Shown here piece by piece: positions 7,830-16,442 of a stretch of 64,000 nucleotides of DNA. The DNA lies in NCBI RefSeq assembly GCF_024734405.1, contig NZ_CP059556.1, positions 930,001 to 994,000 of the forward strand. Reading direction: 5' to 3'. The position numbers were made by a program, and so were the translations under genes. This DNA comes from Saccharopolyspora gregorii. GTDB lineage: Bacteria; Actinomycetota; Actinomycetes; Mycobacteriales; Pseudonocardiaceae. Under the pieces are notes generated by a model. It did no database searches. It saw only the letters and a list, made by a program, of their open reading frames with translations, and was not told the origin of the DNA. Position 1 is the stretch's first letter. Each line of letters starts with the position of its first letter.

Positions 7830-8996
7830 TCAGGCCGACTCCGCGCCGAGCCGCGCTTCGACGATCTCCGCGGCGCGCCGGGCGCCGCCCGCTTCGCCGA
7901 TCTCGCGGCGCATCGCCGCCGACCGGGCCAGCACTTCCGGGTCGGTGGACACCCGGTGCAGCGCCGCCCGCAGCGCCTGCGGCGTGGCCTCCTCCTTCGG
8001 CAGGTGCACGCCGAGGCCGAGCTCGGCGATCCGCGCCGCGTTCGCGAACTGCTCCGCGGCCTGCGGGATCGCGATCATCGGCACTCCCGCGTGCAGGGCC
8101 TCCATCGTCCCGCCCATGCCCGCGTGCGTGATGAACGCGTCGGCCTGCGACAGGACGTCGAGCTGCGGCACCCACCGGTGCACTTCGACGTTCGGCGGTA
8201 CCTCGCCGAGCACCGCCGGGTCGACGACCTCGCCGATGCTCAGCACCACCTGCCAGTCGAGCCCGCCGAACGCCGCCAGGCAGTCGCGGTACAGCTGCGG
8301 CTGGTCGGTGAAGGCCGAACCCATCGAGATCAGCAGCACCGGGCGAGCACCGGACCGCTGCCACCTCCCCTGGGTGCGGCGCGCGGTCAGCATCGGGCCG
8401 ACGAAGGTGTGGTTCGCCGCCACCGACTCGGCGTAGTACTGGAAGGAGCGCGGGATGGTGACCACGCTGCACTCCCGGTCCATGGTCGCGAAGGTCAGCG
8501 GCGCCCCGTGCTCGGCGAAGAAGGCGTCGGCCTTGGCGTGCACCGCCAGCAGCTCGGGGGAGTCGTCGAAGCCGAAGACGTCCTCGATCCCCTCGAACCG
8601 GACGTGCGTCGGGGACAGGCAGATCGCCGGGACGCCCCACTCGTGGGCGAGCACCGGTGCTTGCAGGGCCCCGATGTCGTAGATCACCAGGTCCGGCCGG
8701 TCCGCGGCGTAGGCCGCGGCCAGCTGCGGGTGCACCGAGATCATCTCGTCGACGAACAGCAGCACGGCCGCGGCCTGGTCCTCCGGCCACTCCTGCTGGG
8801 TCGCGGCCGAGGGCAGCGTCGAGGTGTACCGGACCGGTTCGGCACCGGCCTCGGCGACCTGCGGGGCGAAGTCCTCGGTGACCGCGTAGGTGACGCGATG
8901 TCCCCGGGCGGCCAGTTCGGCGACGAGGCCGAGGCCGGGGTTGACGTGGCCGTGCGCGGGGACGGCCATGAAGGCGATGTGCGCGGATCTGGGCAC
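7830..8996 (-). CDS. MGT-type (macrolide) glycosyltransferase
   Basis: GT1 glycosyltransferase, 388 aa, of the OleD/MGT subfamily that transfers UDP- or dTDP-activated sugars to macrolides and other small molecules; it may inactivate drugs or tailor metabolites. The N-terminal acceptor domain opens with FMAVPAHGHVNPGLGLV, containing the catalytic His in the GHVNP motif. The C-terminal donor domain has FITHAGMGGTMEALHAGVP and PQAAEQFANAARI, the usual signature for nucleotide-sugar binding. GTG 8996 has a GGAG ribosome site seven bases upstream. No polyketide synthase genes are nearby, so a detoxifying role is as likely as a biosynthetic one. Confidence 0.87.
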   Translation of the reverse strand: MPRSAHIAFMAVPAHGHVNPGLGLVAELAARGHRVTYAVTEDFAPQVAEAGAEPVRYTSTLPSAATQQEWPEDQAAAVLLFVDEMISVHPQLAAAYAADRPDLVIYDIGALQAPVLAHEWGVPAICLSPTHVRFEGIEDVFGFDDSPELLAVHAKADAFFAEHGAPLTFATMDRECSVVTIPRSFQYYAESVAANHTFVGPMLTARRTQGRWQRSGARPVLLISMGSAFTDQPQLYRDCLAAFGGLDWQVVLSIGEVVDPAVLGEVPPNVEVHRWVPQLDVLSQADAFITHAGMGGTMEALHAGVPMIAIPQAAEQFANAARIAELGLGVHLPKEEATPQALRAALHRVSTDPEVLARSAAMRREIGEAGGARRAAEIVEARLGAESA

Positions 8997-9666
8997 GGGT
9001 TCACTCCGATTCGAGCTGAGCTGAGCTGGACTGGGCTGAGCTGGGCTGAGCTGAGCTGAGCTGGGCGGGCGCTCGCGAGCACGAGCGGGCGGGATCCGCG
9101 CGGCACTTCGAAGGGGCTCACCACCGCGGACGGGGGAGCGGCGCGCGGGTGCGCCGGATCAGAGGTGCTGGTACCCGAACATGGCGCCACGGTAGCCCGG
9201 AAACGGTGGCGCCGTCCTCCCTTTTTCGCCCGCCCGGCCGGGTTCCCCGTCCAGCCCGCGTCCCACTCGCGTCGCTGATCGCTGATCGCTGCCCGCACGC
9301 CGGCCGCTGCTCCCGCGCTGACCGGCGTCCGCACGTCAAGCCGCGGTCCGCACCGGCTCCGCCCGGCCCGGCCGGAGAGCCGCAGCTCCGCGTTCGCGGG
9401 TCGGCGCTGCGCACGACCCCCGCCTCTGGAACGGCCGTCCGGCGAGAAGAACAGCCTGCCCGACGCCGAAACCGCTTTCCCCGCGAGCAGAACGCCCGCC
9501 CGACGCCAGACACGGCCCGCCGCGCGAGTAGAACGGCCCGCGAGACGACCTGCCCGGCGAGCAGAACGTCCTGCGGGACGGCTGGAACGCCCGTCCGACG
9601 AGAACGACCGGCCCGGCGAGCAGAACGCCCCGCCCGACAGGGTCGGACGGGCCGCCGCACCCGCGC
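8997..9666. other. Repeat-rich intergenic region, no gene seen
   Basis: About 670 bases between the glycosyltransferase start and the TPR gene stop. It holds a pentamer array at 9014-9063 and, from about 9430 to 9650, degenerate copies of an element around GCGAGCAGAACG separated by 30-60 bases. Frames that span it give Arg/Ala-rich nonsense proteins with repeats mirroring the DNA repeats. Confidence 0.6.
9014..9063. repeat. Pentanucleotide tandem repeat, about 10 copies
   Basis: Ten consecutive five-base units, mostly GAGCT with GGGCT and GGACT variants, immediately upstream of the glycosyltransferase start. Units like these are prone to length variation, and this one lies in the 5' leader or promoter of that gene. 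Confidence 0.85.
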
Positions 9667-10689
9667 TCAGCCGGTGCGTTCCGCGATCGCGTTCTCCACC
9701 ATCGTGCGGGTCTGCCACAGCTGGTTCCCGTTGACCTCGTCGCGCAACGCCATCAGGTCCGCCATCGTCGCTTCCGCGGGACGCCCCAACGCGTCGAGGC
9801 TCTTGAGCAGTCCCAGCCGGGACAGCGCGATGCCGCGCGGTTCGCGCAGCGCGCGGAACTTGTCGTGCGCGTCCCGGTAGGTGCGGGCGGCCTCCTGGTG
9901 GCGGCCGGCGCGGAACTGCACGTTGCCGCGCATCTTGCGGTTGTAGGCGAGGGCGCTGGAGAGGTCCATCCGGCGGCAGGTGCGCTCGGCGGCGGAGAGC
10001 AGCTCCAGCGCCCGGACGTGCTCGCCGCGCAGCGAGAGCACGTCCGCCTGCCCGCGCAGCGCCCACGCGTGGCCGCGGTCGTCGCCGGACTCTTCGGCGA
10101 CCTGCGCGGCTTCGGCGAACCGCCGGGCCGCCGAGTCGAGGTCGCCGGTGTTGCGCTCGATCTGGGCGAGGCCTTCCAGCGCCCACACGATGTGCCGGGA
10201 TTCCTCGCGACGGCGGGCTTCGGCGAGCACGTGCTCGTGGAGTCCGCGCGCCTGCTCGAAGTCCCCTCGGATGCGCAGCGTCTCGGCGACTCCGGCGAAC
10301 GCGTAGCCGTAGGCGGTGATGTCCCCGGCCTGCCACGACAGGTCGCGGCCCCAGCCGAGCAGCCGCAGCGCCAGGCTCAGCTCGCCGCGCTGGCGGGCCA
10401 GCGTGCCGCCGCTCCACAGCGCCCAGCCGCGGACGCCGTCGTCCCCGGCGGTGCGGGCGGCCCGGTAGGCGGCCTTCCACGCCCCGTCGGCCTCTTCCAG
10501 GTGGCCGAGCCTGCGGCAGGCTTCCGCGACGGCGAGCTCCGCTTGCGCGACGTCCAGCGCGGTGCCCTGCTCCGCCGCCCACCGGGACCGGTCGCGCGCC
10601 TGCGCCAGGACGTCCTCGTACGCGGTGTTCACCGACATGCCCCGGAGCGCGCCCTGGTACTCGGGGGCGAAAGCCCTGTTGCCGTCCAT
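9667..10689 (-). CDS. TPR-repeat protein
   Basis: 340 aa protein made almost entirely of tetratricopeptide helical pairs, for example ALRLLGWGRDLSWQAGD, GDFEQARGLHEHVLAEARRR and GDLDSAARRFAEAAQVAEESG, spaced about 40 residues apart. This architecture is a protein-protein interaction scaffold. No catalytic or DNA-binding domain is visible; related longer proteins are helix-turn-helix or STAND regulators, but that part is absent here. ATG 10689 (MDGNRAF) is chosen because the frame upstream to 10977 is Arg/Gly-rich and unlike the rest. It is divergent from the SDR/hydrolase pair across a 395-base gap. Function unknown. Confidence 0.75.
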   Translation of the reverse strand: MDGNRAFAPEYQGALRGMSVNTAYEDVLAQARDRSRWAAEQGTALDVAQAELAVAEACRRLGHLEEADGAWKAAYRAARTAGDDGVRGWALWSGGTLARQRGELSLALRLLGWGRDLSWQAGDITAYGYAFAGVAETLRIRGDFEQARGLHEHVLAEARRREESRHIVWALEGLAQIERNTGDLDSAARRFAEAAQVAEESGDDRGHAWALRGQADVLSLRGEHVRALELLSAAERTCRRMDLSSALAYNRKMRGNVQFRAGRHQEAARTYRDAHDKFRALREPRGIALSRLGLLKSLDALGRPAEATMADLMALRDEVNGNQLWQTRTMVENAIAERTG

Positions 10690-11084
10690 TCCGAAACCTG
10701 CCTCACTCGCCGAGCACCGCTGCCCGGCCGCCGTTCCTCGCTGAGGCGGGTGGCCGCCGCCCGACGCCCCGTGGCGGTGACCACCCGCGTTCCCCCGGTA
10801 CCCCTGACCCTCGTCGAACCTAGGCGCGCGGGTGGCGGGCGCGGATCGGCCGAAGTGCCGGAGGAGCTCGATCGATAGGCCGTGAAATCGCCGGCTCCTC
10901 GTACTTTCGGCCAGCGCTCGGCCGCTCGGCCGCTCCTTCCGCGGGTGCCGCAGATAGGTCTCCGCGGCGCCGGTCAACGTGATGATTCGAATGCCCGCGA
11001 CGCGTGCTCAAGGCTGTGACCTGCGCGTACGGTCGCGGATCGGGACGGGCGGAGCAGCCGTCCGCGATCTGCTGGGGGGATGGC
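10690..11084. other. Divergent intergenic region
   Basis: 395 bases between the divergent TPR and SDR genes. It must carry both promoters but I see no convincing -35/-10 pair. A short GCTCGGCCGCTCGGCCGCTC repeat lies near 10916-10935. Open frames across it are antisense-type artefacts. Confidence 0.5.
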
Positions 11085-11924
11085 ATGACGGTGCTGGTGA
11101 CCGGGGCGACGGGATCGGTCGGCCGGGAGGTGGTGCGCGGGCTGCTGGAGTCCGGCGTGCCGGTGCGCGCGGTGACCCGCGACCCGCGCCGAGCGGAGCT
11201 GCCGGCGCGGGCGGAGGTGGTCGCCGCCGATCTGGAGCGCCCCGCGGAGCTGCGCGCGGCGTTGGACGGCGTGTCGGCGGTGCACCTGTTCCCGGTGCCG
11301 GGCGGCGCGCGGGAGTTCGCCGAGCTGGCGGTGCGGGCGGGCGTGCGGCGGATCGTGGTGCTGTCCTCGGCGTCGGTCCTGGAGAGCGGGGCGGGCAGCT
11401 TGAGCGCGCAGCAGCACGCCCCGGTGGAGCGAGCGGTGGAGGAGTCGGGCGTCGCCGAGTGGACCCACCTGCGGCCCGGGGCGTTCGCGCTGAACGTGCT
11501 GGACTGGGCCGCGGACGCCCGGACGGAAGGTGTGGTCCGGCTGCCGTTCGCCGCGGCCGCTCAAGCGCTCGTCCACGAAGCGGACGTCGCCGCGGTCGCG
11601 GTCGAGGCGCTGCTCGGCGAGGGGCACGCCGGGCGGGCCTACGAGATCACCGGGCCGGCGGCGGTCTCCCAGCGGGAGCAGGTGGCGGCGATCGCCGAGG
11701 CGATCGGCGAACCGGTCCGCTTCGAGGAACTCACCCCCGAGCAGGCCCGGCAGGCCCTGCTCGGCCGGGGTTGCCCGCCGGAGGTCGCGGAGATGCTGCT
11801 GGACTACCTGGCCGCCGCGGCTGTAGCGCCGGACGTGCCCACCTCCACCGTGCGGCGGCTGACGGGCCGCCCGGCGCGCCGGTTCGACGAGTGGGCGCGC
11901 GACCACGCGGCGGACTTCCGGTGA
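11085..11924 (+). CDS. NmrA-like NAD(P)-binding SDR protein
   Basis: Atypical short-chain dehydrogenase/NmrA-like protein, 279 aa. It begins MTVLVTGATGSVGREVV, where GATGSVG is the dinucleotide-binding loop; an acidic or Arg-containing second strand (VTRDPRR) favours NADP(H). It lacks a clear YxxxK catalytic pair, as is typical of the NmrA/NAD(P)H-azoreductase-like group that senses redox or reduces quinones. ATG 11085 has a GGGGGG stretch 6-12 bases upstream. Its stop overlaps the GTG of the following hydrolase (GTGA), so the two genes form an operon. Confidence 0.82.
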   Translation: MTVLVTGATGSVGREVVRGLLESGVPVRAVTRDPRRAELPARAEVVAADLERPAELRAALDGVSAVHLFPVPGGAREFAELAVRAGVRRIVVLSSASVLESGAGSLSAQQHAPVERAVEESGVAEWTHLRPGAFALNVLDWAADARTEGVVRLPFAAAAQALVHEADVAAVAVEALLGEGHAGRAYEITGPAAVSQREQVAAIAEAIGEPVRFEELTPEQARQALLGRGCPPEVAEMLLDYLAAAAVAPDVPTSTVRRLTGRPARRFDEWARDHAADFR

Positions 11925-12904
11925 CGGCGCGGACGATCCGCTCCGGCGACGTGCGGTTGTGGAGCGAGTCGATCGGTGACCCGGCCGCGCCGCCGCTGCT
12001 GCTGGTGGCGGGGGACGTGACCTCCTCCCGCGGGTGGCCGGACGGGTTGGCGGCGCTGCTGGTCGAGGCCGGGTTGCGGGTGCTGCGCTACGACCACCGC
12101 GACACGGGCCGTTCCACGCACCGCGAGTTCGCCGCGCACCCGTACGGCTTCGACGATCTGGCGGCGGATGCGCTGGCGGTGCTGGACGGCTGGGGCGTGG
12201 CGTCGGCGCACGTGCTCGGCATGGGCCTCGGTGGTGGGTTGGTGCAGCTGCTGGCGGTCGCGGCCCCGGATCGGCTGCGCAGCGCGACGCTGCTGTGCAC
12301 GCACGCGTTGGGCGTGGACTTCGCCCGGAACTGGGCCCTGGCCCGGGCGGGCGAGCCGAGTCCGGACGAGTTCCCGACGCCGCGGCCGTGGTTCGTGCGC
12401 CGCGGCGAGGAGCCGTCGGCGGCGACGGACCTGGAATCGGCGCTGGCCGAGCGAGTCGAGTGGCACCGGCTGCTGTCGGGGGAGGAACTGCCGTTCGACG
12501 CCGCCGAGTTCCGGCGGGTCGAGCTGCGGGAGGTCGAGCACGCAGGCACCTGGCGCATCCGGGAACCGCATCCGCACGCGCTCCTGCCGCAGGTCCTCGT
12601 CGAGCGCGGCGCGGGCCTGGCGCGGATCGGCACCCCGACGCTGGTGCTGCAGGCGCCGCTGGATCCGATCAACCCGCCGCCGCACGGCAGGCTGCTGGCC
12701 GCCGCGATCCCCGGGGCGCGGTGCGCGGAGATCGCGGGCATGGGCCACGCGTTGCCGGGCGCGGTGCACGGGCAGCTGGTGCGGCACCTCGTCGAGCAGG
12801 TGGAGCTCGTCGACCGGGCGGAGCCGGCCGACCACGTCGAGCTCGTCGACCGGGCGGAGTCGGCCGACCAGGCGGAACGGGCCGAGGGCGCGGAGCGGTC
12901 CTGA
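11921..12904 (+). CDS. Alpha/beta-hydrolase fold protein with Gly at the nucleophile position
   Basis: 327 aa, coupled to the SDR gene by a GTGA overlap. The fold is clear: LLLVAGDVTSS oxyanion region, RVLRYDHRDTGRS, the elbow region, LVLQAPLDPINPP carrying the acid, and GMGHALP carrying the catalytic His. The nucleophile elbow, normally GxSxGG, reads GMGLGGG, so the expected Ser is Gly (codon GGC). Either the protein is not a classical hydrolase or it has lost catalysis. The C-terminus carries a 12-residue unit repeated twice (VELVDRAEPADH, VELVDRAESADQ) that is unrelated to the fold. Function unknown. Confidence 0.8.
   Translation: MTARTIRSGDVRLWSESIGDPAAPPLLLVAGDVTSSRGWPDGLAALLVEAGLRVLRYDHRDTGRSTHREFAAHPYGFDDLAADALAVLDGWGVASAHVLGMGLGGGLVQLLAVAAPDRLRSATLLCTHALGVDFARNWALARAGEPSPDEFPTPRPWFVRRGEEPSAATDLESALAERVEWHRLLSGEELPFDAAEFRRVELREVEHAGTWRIREPHPHALLPQVLVERGAGLARIGTPTLVLQAPLDPINPPPHGRLLAAAIPGARCAEIAGMGHALPGAVHGQLVRHLVEQVELVDRAEPADHVELVDRAESADQAERAEGAERS
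12800..12871 (+). repeat. 36-base tandem duplication inside the hydrolase gene
   Basis: Two adjacent 36-base units (12800-12835, 12836-12871) encode 12-residue repeats rich in Glu, Asp and Ala at the C-terminus of the hydrolase. The units differ at only a few bases, which suggests recent duplication. Confidence 0.8.
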
Positions 12905-12947
12905 AATTCGGTACCGCCGAGGTGCGGAGTGCAGCAGACTCCCGCGC

Positions 12948-13487
12948 ATGGAGCCGAGCGAGCAGTTGCACCACGACGGAGTGGACCTGCGCCGGTGGCG
13001 GCTGGAGGACGCGGGCACGGCGCTGCGGGTCGTGACCGAATCCCTCCAGCACCTGGGGCCGTGGATGGCGTGGGCGGCACCCGGCTACGGGATGAAGGAG
13101 GCCGCCGACTTCGTCGGCAAGGCCGAACGCGAGTGGGCGGCGGGCACGTCCTTCACCTACGCGGTGCTCGGCCCGGAGCGGCAGGTGATCGGGTCGGCGA
13201 GCCTGATGGACCGGATCGGGCCGGGCGGCCTGGAGATCGGCTACTGGCTGCACCCGGACTTCGAGGGCCGCGGCATCGCGCGCCGGGCGGCGCTGGCGCT
13301 GATCGACGAGGCGTTCCGGCTGGGCGCCGGGCACGTGGAGATCTGGCACGACGAGGCGAACCACCGCAGCGGCGCGATCCCGAAGGCGCTGGGGTTCGTG
13401 GAGGTGGGCCGCTCTCCGGCCGCGCCGGAACACGTCAGCCCGGCAGGAACCGGGATCCTCGTCGTCTGGCGCCTCCCCCGGCCATGA
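12948..13487 (+). CDS. GNAT-family N-acetyltransferase (RimJ/RimL type)
   Basis: 179 aa acetyltransferase that uses acetyl-CoA, probably on an N-terminal amine or small molecule. It shows the RimJ-like start LRRWRLEDAGTALRVV, the central strand LEIGYWLHPDFEGRGIARRAAL (the R/Q-x-x-G-x-G/A acetyl-CoA loop is EGRGIA) and the C-terminal ALGFVEVG. The start is ATG 12948; no strong ribosome site is seen. It stands 43 bases after the hydrolase, possibly in the same transcript. Substrate unknown. Confidence 0.85.
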   Translation: MEPSEQLHHDGVDLRRWRLEDAGTALRVVTESLQHLGPWMAWAAPGYGMKEAADFVGKAEREWAAGTSFTYAVLGPERQVIGSASLMDRIGPGGLEIGYWLHPDFEGRGIARRAALALIDEAFRLGAGHVEIWHDEANHRSGAIPKALGFVEVGRSPAAPEHVSPAGTGILVVWRLPRP

Positions 13488-13660
13488 CGCCGCTCGGCTG
13501 GTCCGCGACGGGATCCGAGCGCCGGGTCGGCGTGGGACCGGGCGGTTCGGGCGGCGGTGCCGCAGAATGCCGGAGCCGGTGGGCCGCCGCGGGACGAGCG
13601 GGGGCCGGGGGCGAAGCCGTCGTCGGACGGCACCCGCACCGGCCGGGACGAGGGGGACGC

Positions 13661-13804
13661 ATGCCGAAGGTGTCGGCGTCGTGGGCGCTGGCGGTCGCCG
13701 CGCTGATCGGGGTGGTGCTGGTGGTGCTCTCCGGGGGAGAACCCGTCGAACCCCGCCACGCCGAGTTCACCGGAGTCCCCGCCGCGGAACGAACGGCCCC
13801 CTGA
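13661..13804 (+). CDS. Small single-pass membrane protein
   Basis: 47 aa protein starting at an ATG preceded by GAGGGGGACGC. Residues 8-24 (WALAVAALIGVVLVVLS) form one transmembrane helix with a positive N-terminus (MPK), followed by a short polar tail rich in Glu, Pro and Arg. Codons end in G or C throughout, which supports real coding. No family is recognised. It lies just before the intergenic repeat copy at 13.85 kb. Confidence 0.5.
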   Translation: MPKVSASWALAVAALIGVVLVVLSGGEPVEPRHAEFTGVPAAERTAP

Positions 13805-13850
13805 TCCAACCGCTGACCGCCTGTCCCTGAACCTGCCCGCCGGGTCGTGT

Positions 13851-14019
13851 CGTTTTCCTGTCAGCGGCGAAGCCGCTGAGCGGCGACCACCAGAGCAACG
13901 GGACCACCCGCGGGTTCTCAGCTGCTTCCTCGCGAGGACAGCGTTTTCGCATGTGGCGGAGCCACCTGCGAAAACGATCCCGCAGCGAGGAAGCAGCTGA
14001 GGTTCCGCCACCCGAGAAC
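13851..14019 (-). repeat. Interspersed intergenic repeat, copy A, with nested inverted repeats
   Basis: This segment, read on the minus strand, matches 53479-53573 over most of its length (GGTGGCGGAACCTCAGC, GAGAACCCGC, GGTGGTCGCCGCTCA, CGGCTTCGCCGCTG). It contains outer perfect 17-base arms (13917-13933 and 13985-14001), inner 10-base arms (13942-13951 and 13967-13976) and a 5-base innermost hairpin, so it can fold into a long stem. The inner part is absent from copy B. Confidence 0.75.
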
Positions 14020-14050
14020 TACGCGGCAGAAGTAGCGACAGACAGCGGAA

Positions 14051-15550
14051 TCACGCCCAGTCGAAGGTCTTGGTGACCGCCTTCTGCCACTGGCCGTACT
14101 CGTGCGCCCGCCGCTCCTCCGGCATGACCGGGTCCCACTGCTTGTCTTTGGCCCAGTTGGAGCGGATGTCGTCCTCCCCGGCCCAGAATCCGACGGCGAG
14201 CCCGGCGGCGTAGGCGGCGCCGAGCGCGGTGGTCTCGCTGACGACCGGCCGGATCACCGGGACGCCGAGGATGTCGGCCTGGAACTGCATGAGCAGTTCG
14301 TTGCCGACCATGCCGCCGTCGACCTTCAGCGACTTCAGCGGGACGCCGGAGTCGGCGTTCATGGCCTCGATGACCTCGCGGGTCTGGAAGGCGGTGGCTT
14401 CGAGCACGGCGCGGGCGAGGTGGCCGCGGTTGACGAAGCGGGTGAGCCCGACGATGGCGCCGCGCGCGTCGGACCGCCAGTGCGGGGCGAACAGCCCGGA
14501 GAAGGCGGGCACGAAGTAGGCGCCGCCGTTGTCCTCGACGCTGCGCGCGATCTGCTCGATCTCCGGGGCGCTGCCGATCAGCCCGAGGTTGTCCCGCAGC
14601 CACTGCACCAGCGAGCCGGTGACCGCGATGGAGCCTTCCAGGCAGTACACCGTGTCCTTCGAGCCGATCTTGTACCCGACGGTGGTGAGCAGCCCGTTGT
14701 CGCTCAGCACGGGCTCGGTCCCGGTGTTGAGCAGCAGGAAGTTGCCGGTCCCGTAGGTGTTCTTGGCTTCACCGGGCGACAGGCAGGCCTGGCCGAAGGT
14801 GGCGGCCTGCTGGTCGCCGAGGATGCCCGCGATGGGGAGTCCGCCGAACACGCCGCGCTCGCGGAAGTGCCCGTAGACCTCGGAGGAGGAGCGGATCTCC
14901 GGCAGCATCGAGGTGGGGACGCCGATCTGGCGGCAGATGTCCTCGTCCCACTCCAGCTTCTCCAGGTCCATCAGCAGGGTCCGGGAGGCGTTGGTGGGGT
15001 CGGTGACGTGCAGGCCGCCGTCGGGGCCGCCGGTGCTGTTCCACAGCACCCAGGTGTCCATGTTGCCGAACAGCAGCTCGCCCTTCTCGGCGCGGGCGCG
15101 GACCCCGTCCACGTTGTCCAGGATCCAGCGGATCTTGGTGCCGGAGAAGTACGGCGAGAGGGTGAGGCCGGTCTTGGCGTGGAACCGGTTCTGCCCGCCT
15201 TCCTCGGCGAGCTCGCCGACGATGGCGTCGGTGCGGGTGTCCTGCCAGACGATGGCGTTGTAGACGGGCTTGCCGGTGGTCTTGTCCCACACGACGGTCG
15301 TCTCGCGCTGGTTGGTGATGCCGACGGCGGCGATCTCGGAGGTCACCAGGTCGGCCTTGGCGAGCGCCCCCGCGCACACCTGGCGGGTGTTGCTCCAGAT
15401 CTCCTCCGGGTCGTGCTCCACCCAGCCCGCCTTGGGGAAGATCTGCCGGTGCTCGACCTGGTCGACGGCCACGACGCGCCCGCCGTGGTCGAAGATCATG
15501 CAGCGGGTGGAGGTGGTGCCCTGGTCGATCGCGGCGACGTAGGAGGCCAT
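14051..15550 (-). CDS. glpK: Glycerol kinase
   Basis: Phosphorylates glycerol to sn-glycerol 3-phosphate using ATP; 499 aa, the normal family length. The FGGY-fold landmarks are [16 protein letters not shown] (phosphate-binding loop), the substrate-binding [36 protein letters not shown] and the C-terminal [17 protein letters not shown] 15550 has AAGGAC upstream, and the frame further upstream is not conserved. It lies downstream of glpF on the same strand (148-base gap), forming the uptake-and-phosphorylation half of the glycerol regulon. The regulator and glpD are on the opposite strand. Confidence 0.96.
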   Translation of the reverse strand: MASYVAAIDQGTTSTRCMIFDHGGRVVAVDQVEHRQIFPKAGWVEHDPEEIWSNTRQVCAGALAKADLVTSEIAAVGITNQRETTVVWDKTTGKPVYNAIVWQDTRTDAIVGELAEEGGQNRFHAKTGLTLSPYFSGTKIRWILDNVDGVRARAEKGELLFGNMDTWVLWNSTGGPDGGLHVTDPTNASRTLLMDLEKLEWDEDICRQIGVPTSMLPEIRSSSEVYGHFRERGVFGGLPIAGILGDQQAATFGQACLSPGEAKNTYGTGNFLLLNTGTEPVLSDNGLLTTVGYKIGSKDTVYCLEGSIAVTGSLVQWLRDNLGLIGSAPEIEQIARSVEDNGGAYFVPAFSGLFAPHWRSDARGAIVGLTRFVNRGHLARAVLEATAFQTREVIEAMNADSGVPLKSLKVDGGMVGNELLMQFQADILGVPVIRPVVSETTALGAAYAAGLAVGFWAGEDDIRSNWAKDKQWDPVMPEERRAHEYGQWQKAVTKTFDWA

Positions 15551-15698
15551 GATGTCGTCCTTTTCGATGGATTCCGAGATGTGCGTGGGCTCGGGGTGAG
15601 TGTCACCCGCCCGGCCCGGTCGGGCAGCCCCCCGGTGCGGGAACCGCGCGGTGCGGGCCCGGTCGGAGGGCCCGCACCGCGGGGGACGTGGCCGCGGC

Positions 15699-16442
15699 TC
15701 AGGTCGCGGGCAGCACCAGGGCGACCGCGCCCGCGAGCACCCCGCCGATGATCGGCCCGGCGACGGGGACCCAGGAGTAGCCCCAGTCGGCGGAACCCTT
15801 GCCGCGGATCGGCAGCAGCGCGTAGGCGATGCGGGGGCCGAGGTCGCGCGCCGGGTTGATGGCGTAGCCGGTGGGCCCGCCGAGCGAGGCGCCGATCCCG
15901 ATGACGATGAACGCGACGGCCGCGTAGCCGAGCGCGTCGTTGCCGAAGCTGAAGGCACCGTCGTCGCCGGGGCCGGAACCGGGCGTCTGGATGATCCACA
16001 GCACCAGCACGAAGGTGCCGATGATCTCGGTGACGAGGTTCCACGGCGCGTTGCGCACGGTGGGGGCGGTGCTGAAGATCCCGAGGGTGCCGGCCGGGTC
16101 GTCGTGCGTGTCGAACTGCAGCTTGTAGGCCGCCCAGCACAGCGCGGCGCCCAGCGTGCCGCCGATGATCTGGGCGACGACGTAGACGGGCACCTGGCTC
16201 CACGGCACCTGGCCGTCGACGGCGAGGCCGAGCGTGACGGCGGGGTTGATGTGCGCCCCGGTGGGTTCGGCGATGCTGGCGCCCGCGAACACGGCGAAGC
16301 CCCAGCCGAAGTTCACCAGCAGCCAGCCGCCGTTGTTGCCGAGCGCCTTGCGCAGTGTCACGTTGGCGACGACGCCGCACCCCATCAGGGTCAGCACGGC
16401 CGTGCCCATCAATTCCCAGAGGAAGATCTCACCCAGACTCAT
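15699..16442 (-). CDS. glpF: Glycerol uptake facilitator (aquaglyceroporin)
   Basis: MIP-family channel, 247 aa with six transmembrane helices, passing glycerol across the membrane. Both half-helix signatures are present: HINPAVT and [10 protein letters not shown]. The Asp after the second NPAR is the residue that distinguishes glycerol facilitators from water channels. The N-terminus [17 protein letters not shown] begins at ATG 16442. It is the first gene of the glpF-glpK pair and diverges from a GlpR-like regulator; the 418-base control region between them has an AT-rich core with two inverted repeats. Confidence 0.95.
   Translation of the reverse strand: MSLGEIFLWELMGTAVLTLMGCGVVANVTLRKALGNNGGWLLVNFGWGFAVFAGASIAEPTGAHINPAVTLGLAVDGQVPWSQVPVYVVAQIIGGTLGAALCWAAYKLQFDTHDDPAGTLGIFSTAPTVRNAPWNLVTEIIGTFVLVLWIIQTPGSGPGDDGAFSFGNDALGYAAVAFIVIGIGASLGGPTGYAINPARDLGPRIAYALLPIRGKGSADWGYSWVPVAGPIIGGVLAGAVALVLPAT

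Noticed and set aside
9118-9660. 180-codon minus-strand frame in the repeat-rich gap
   Set aside because: Arg/Ala-rich translation of DNA repeats, no homology, no ribosome site; treated as noncoding.
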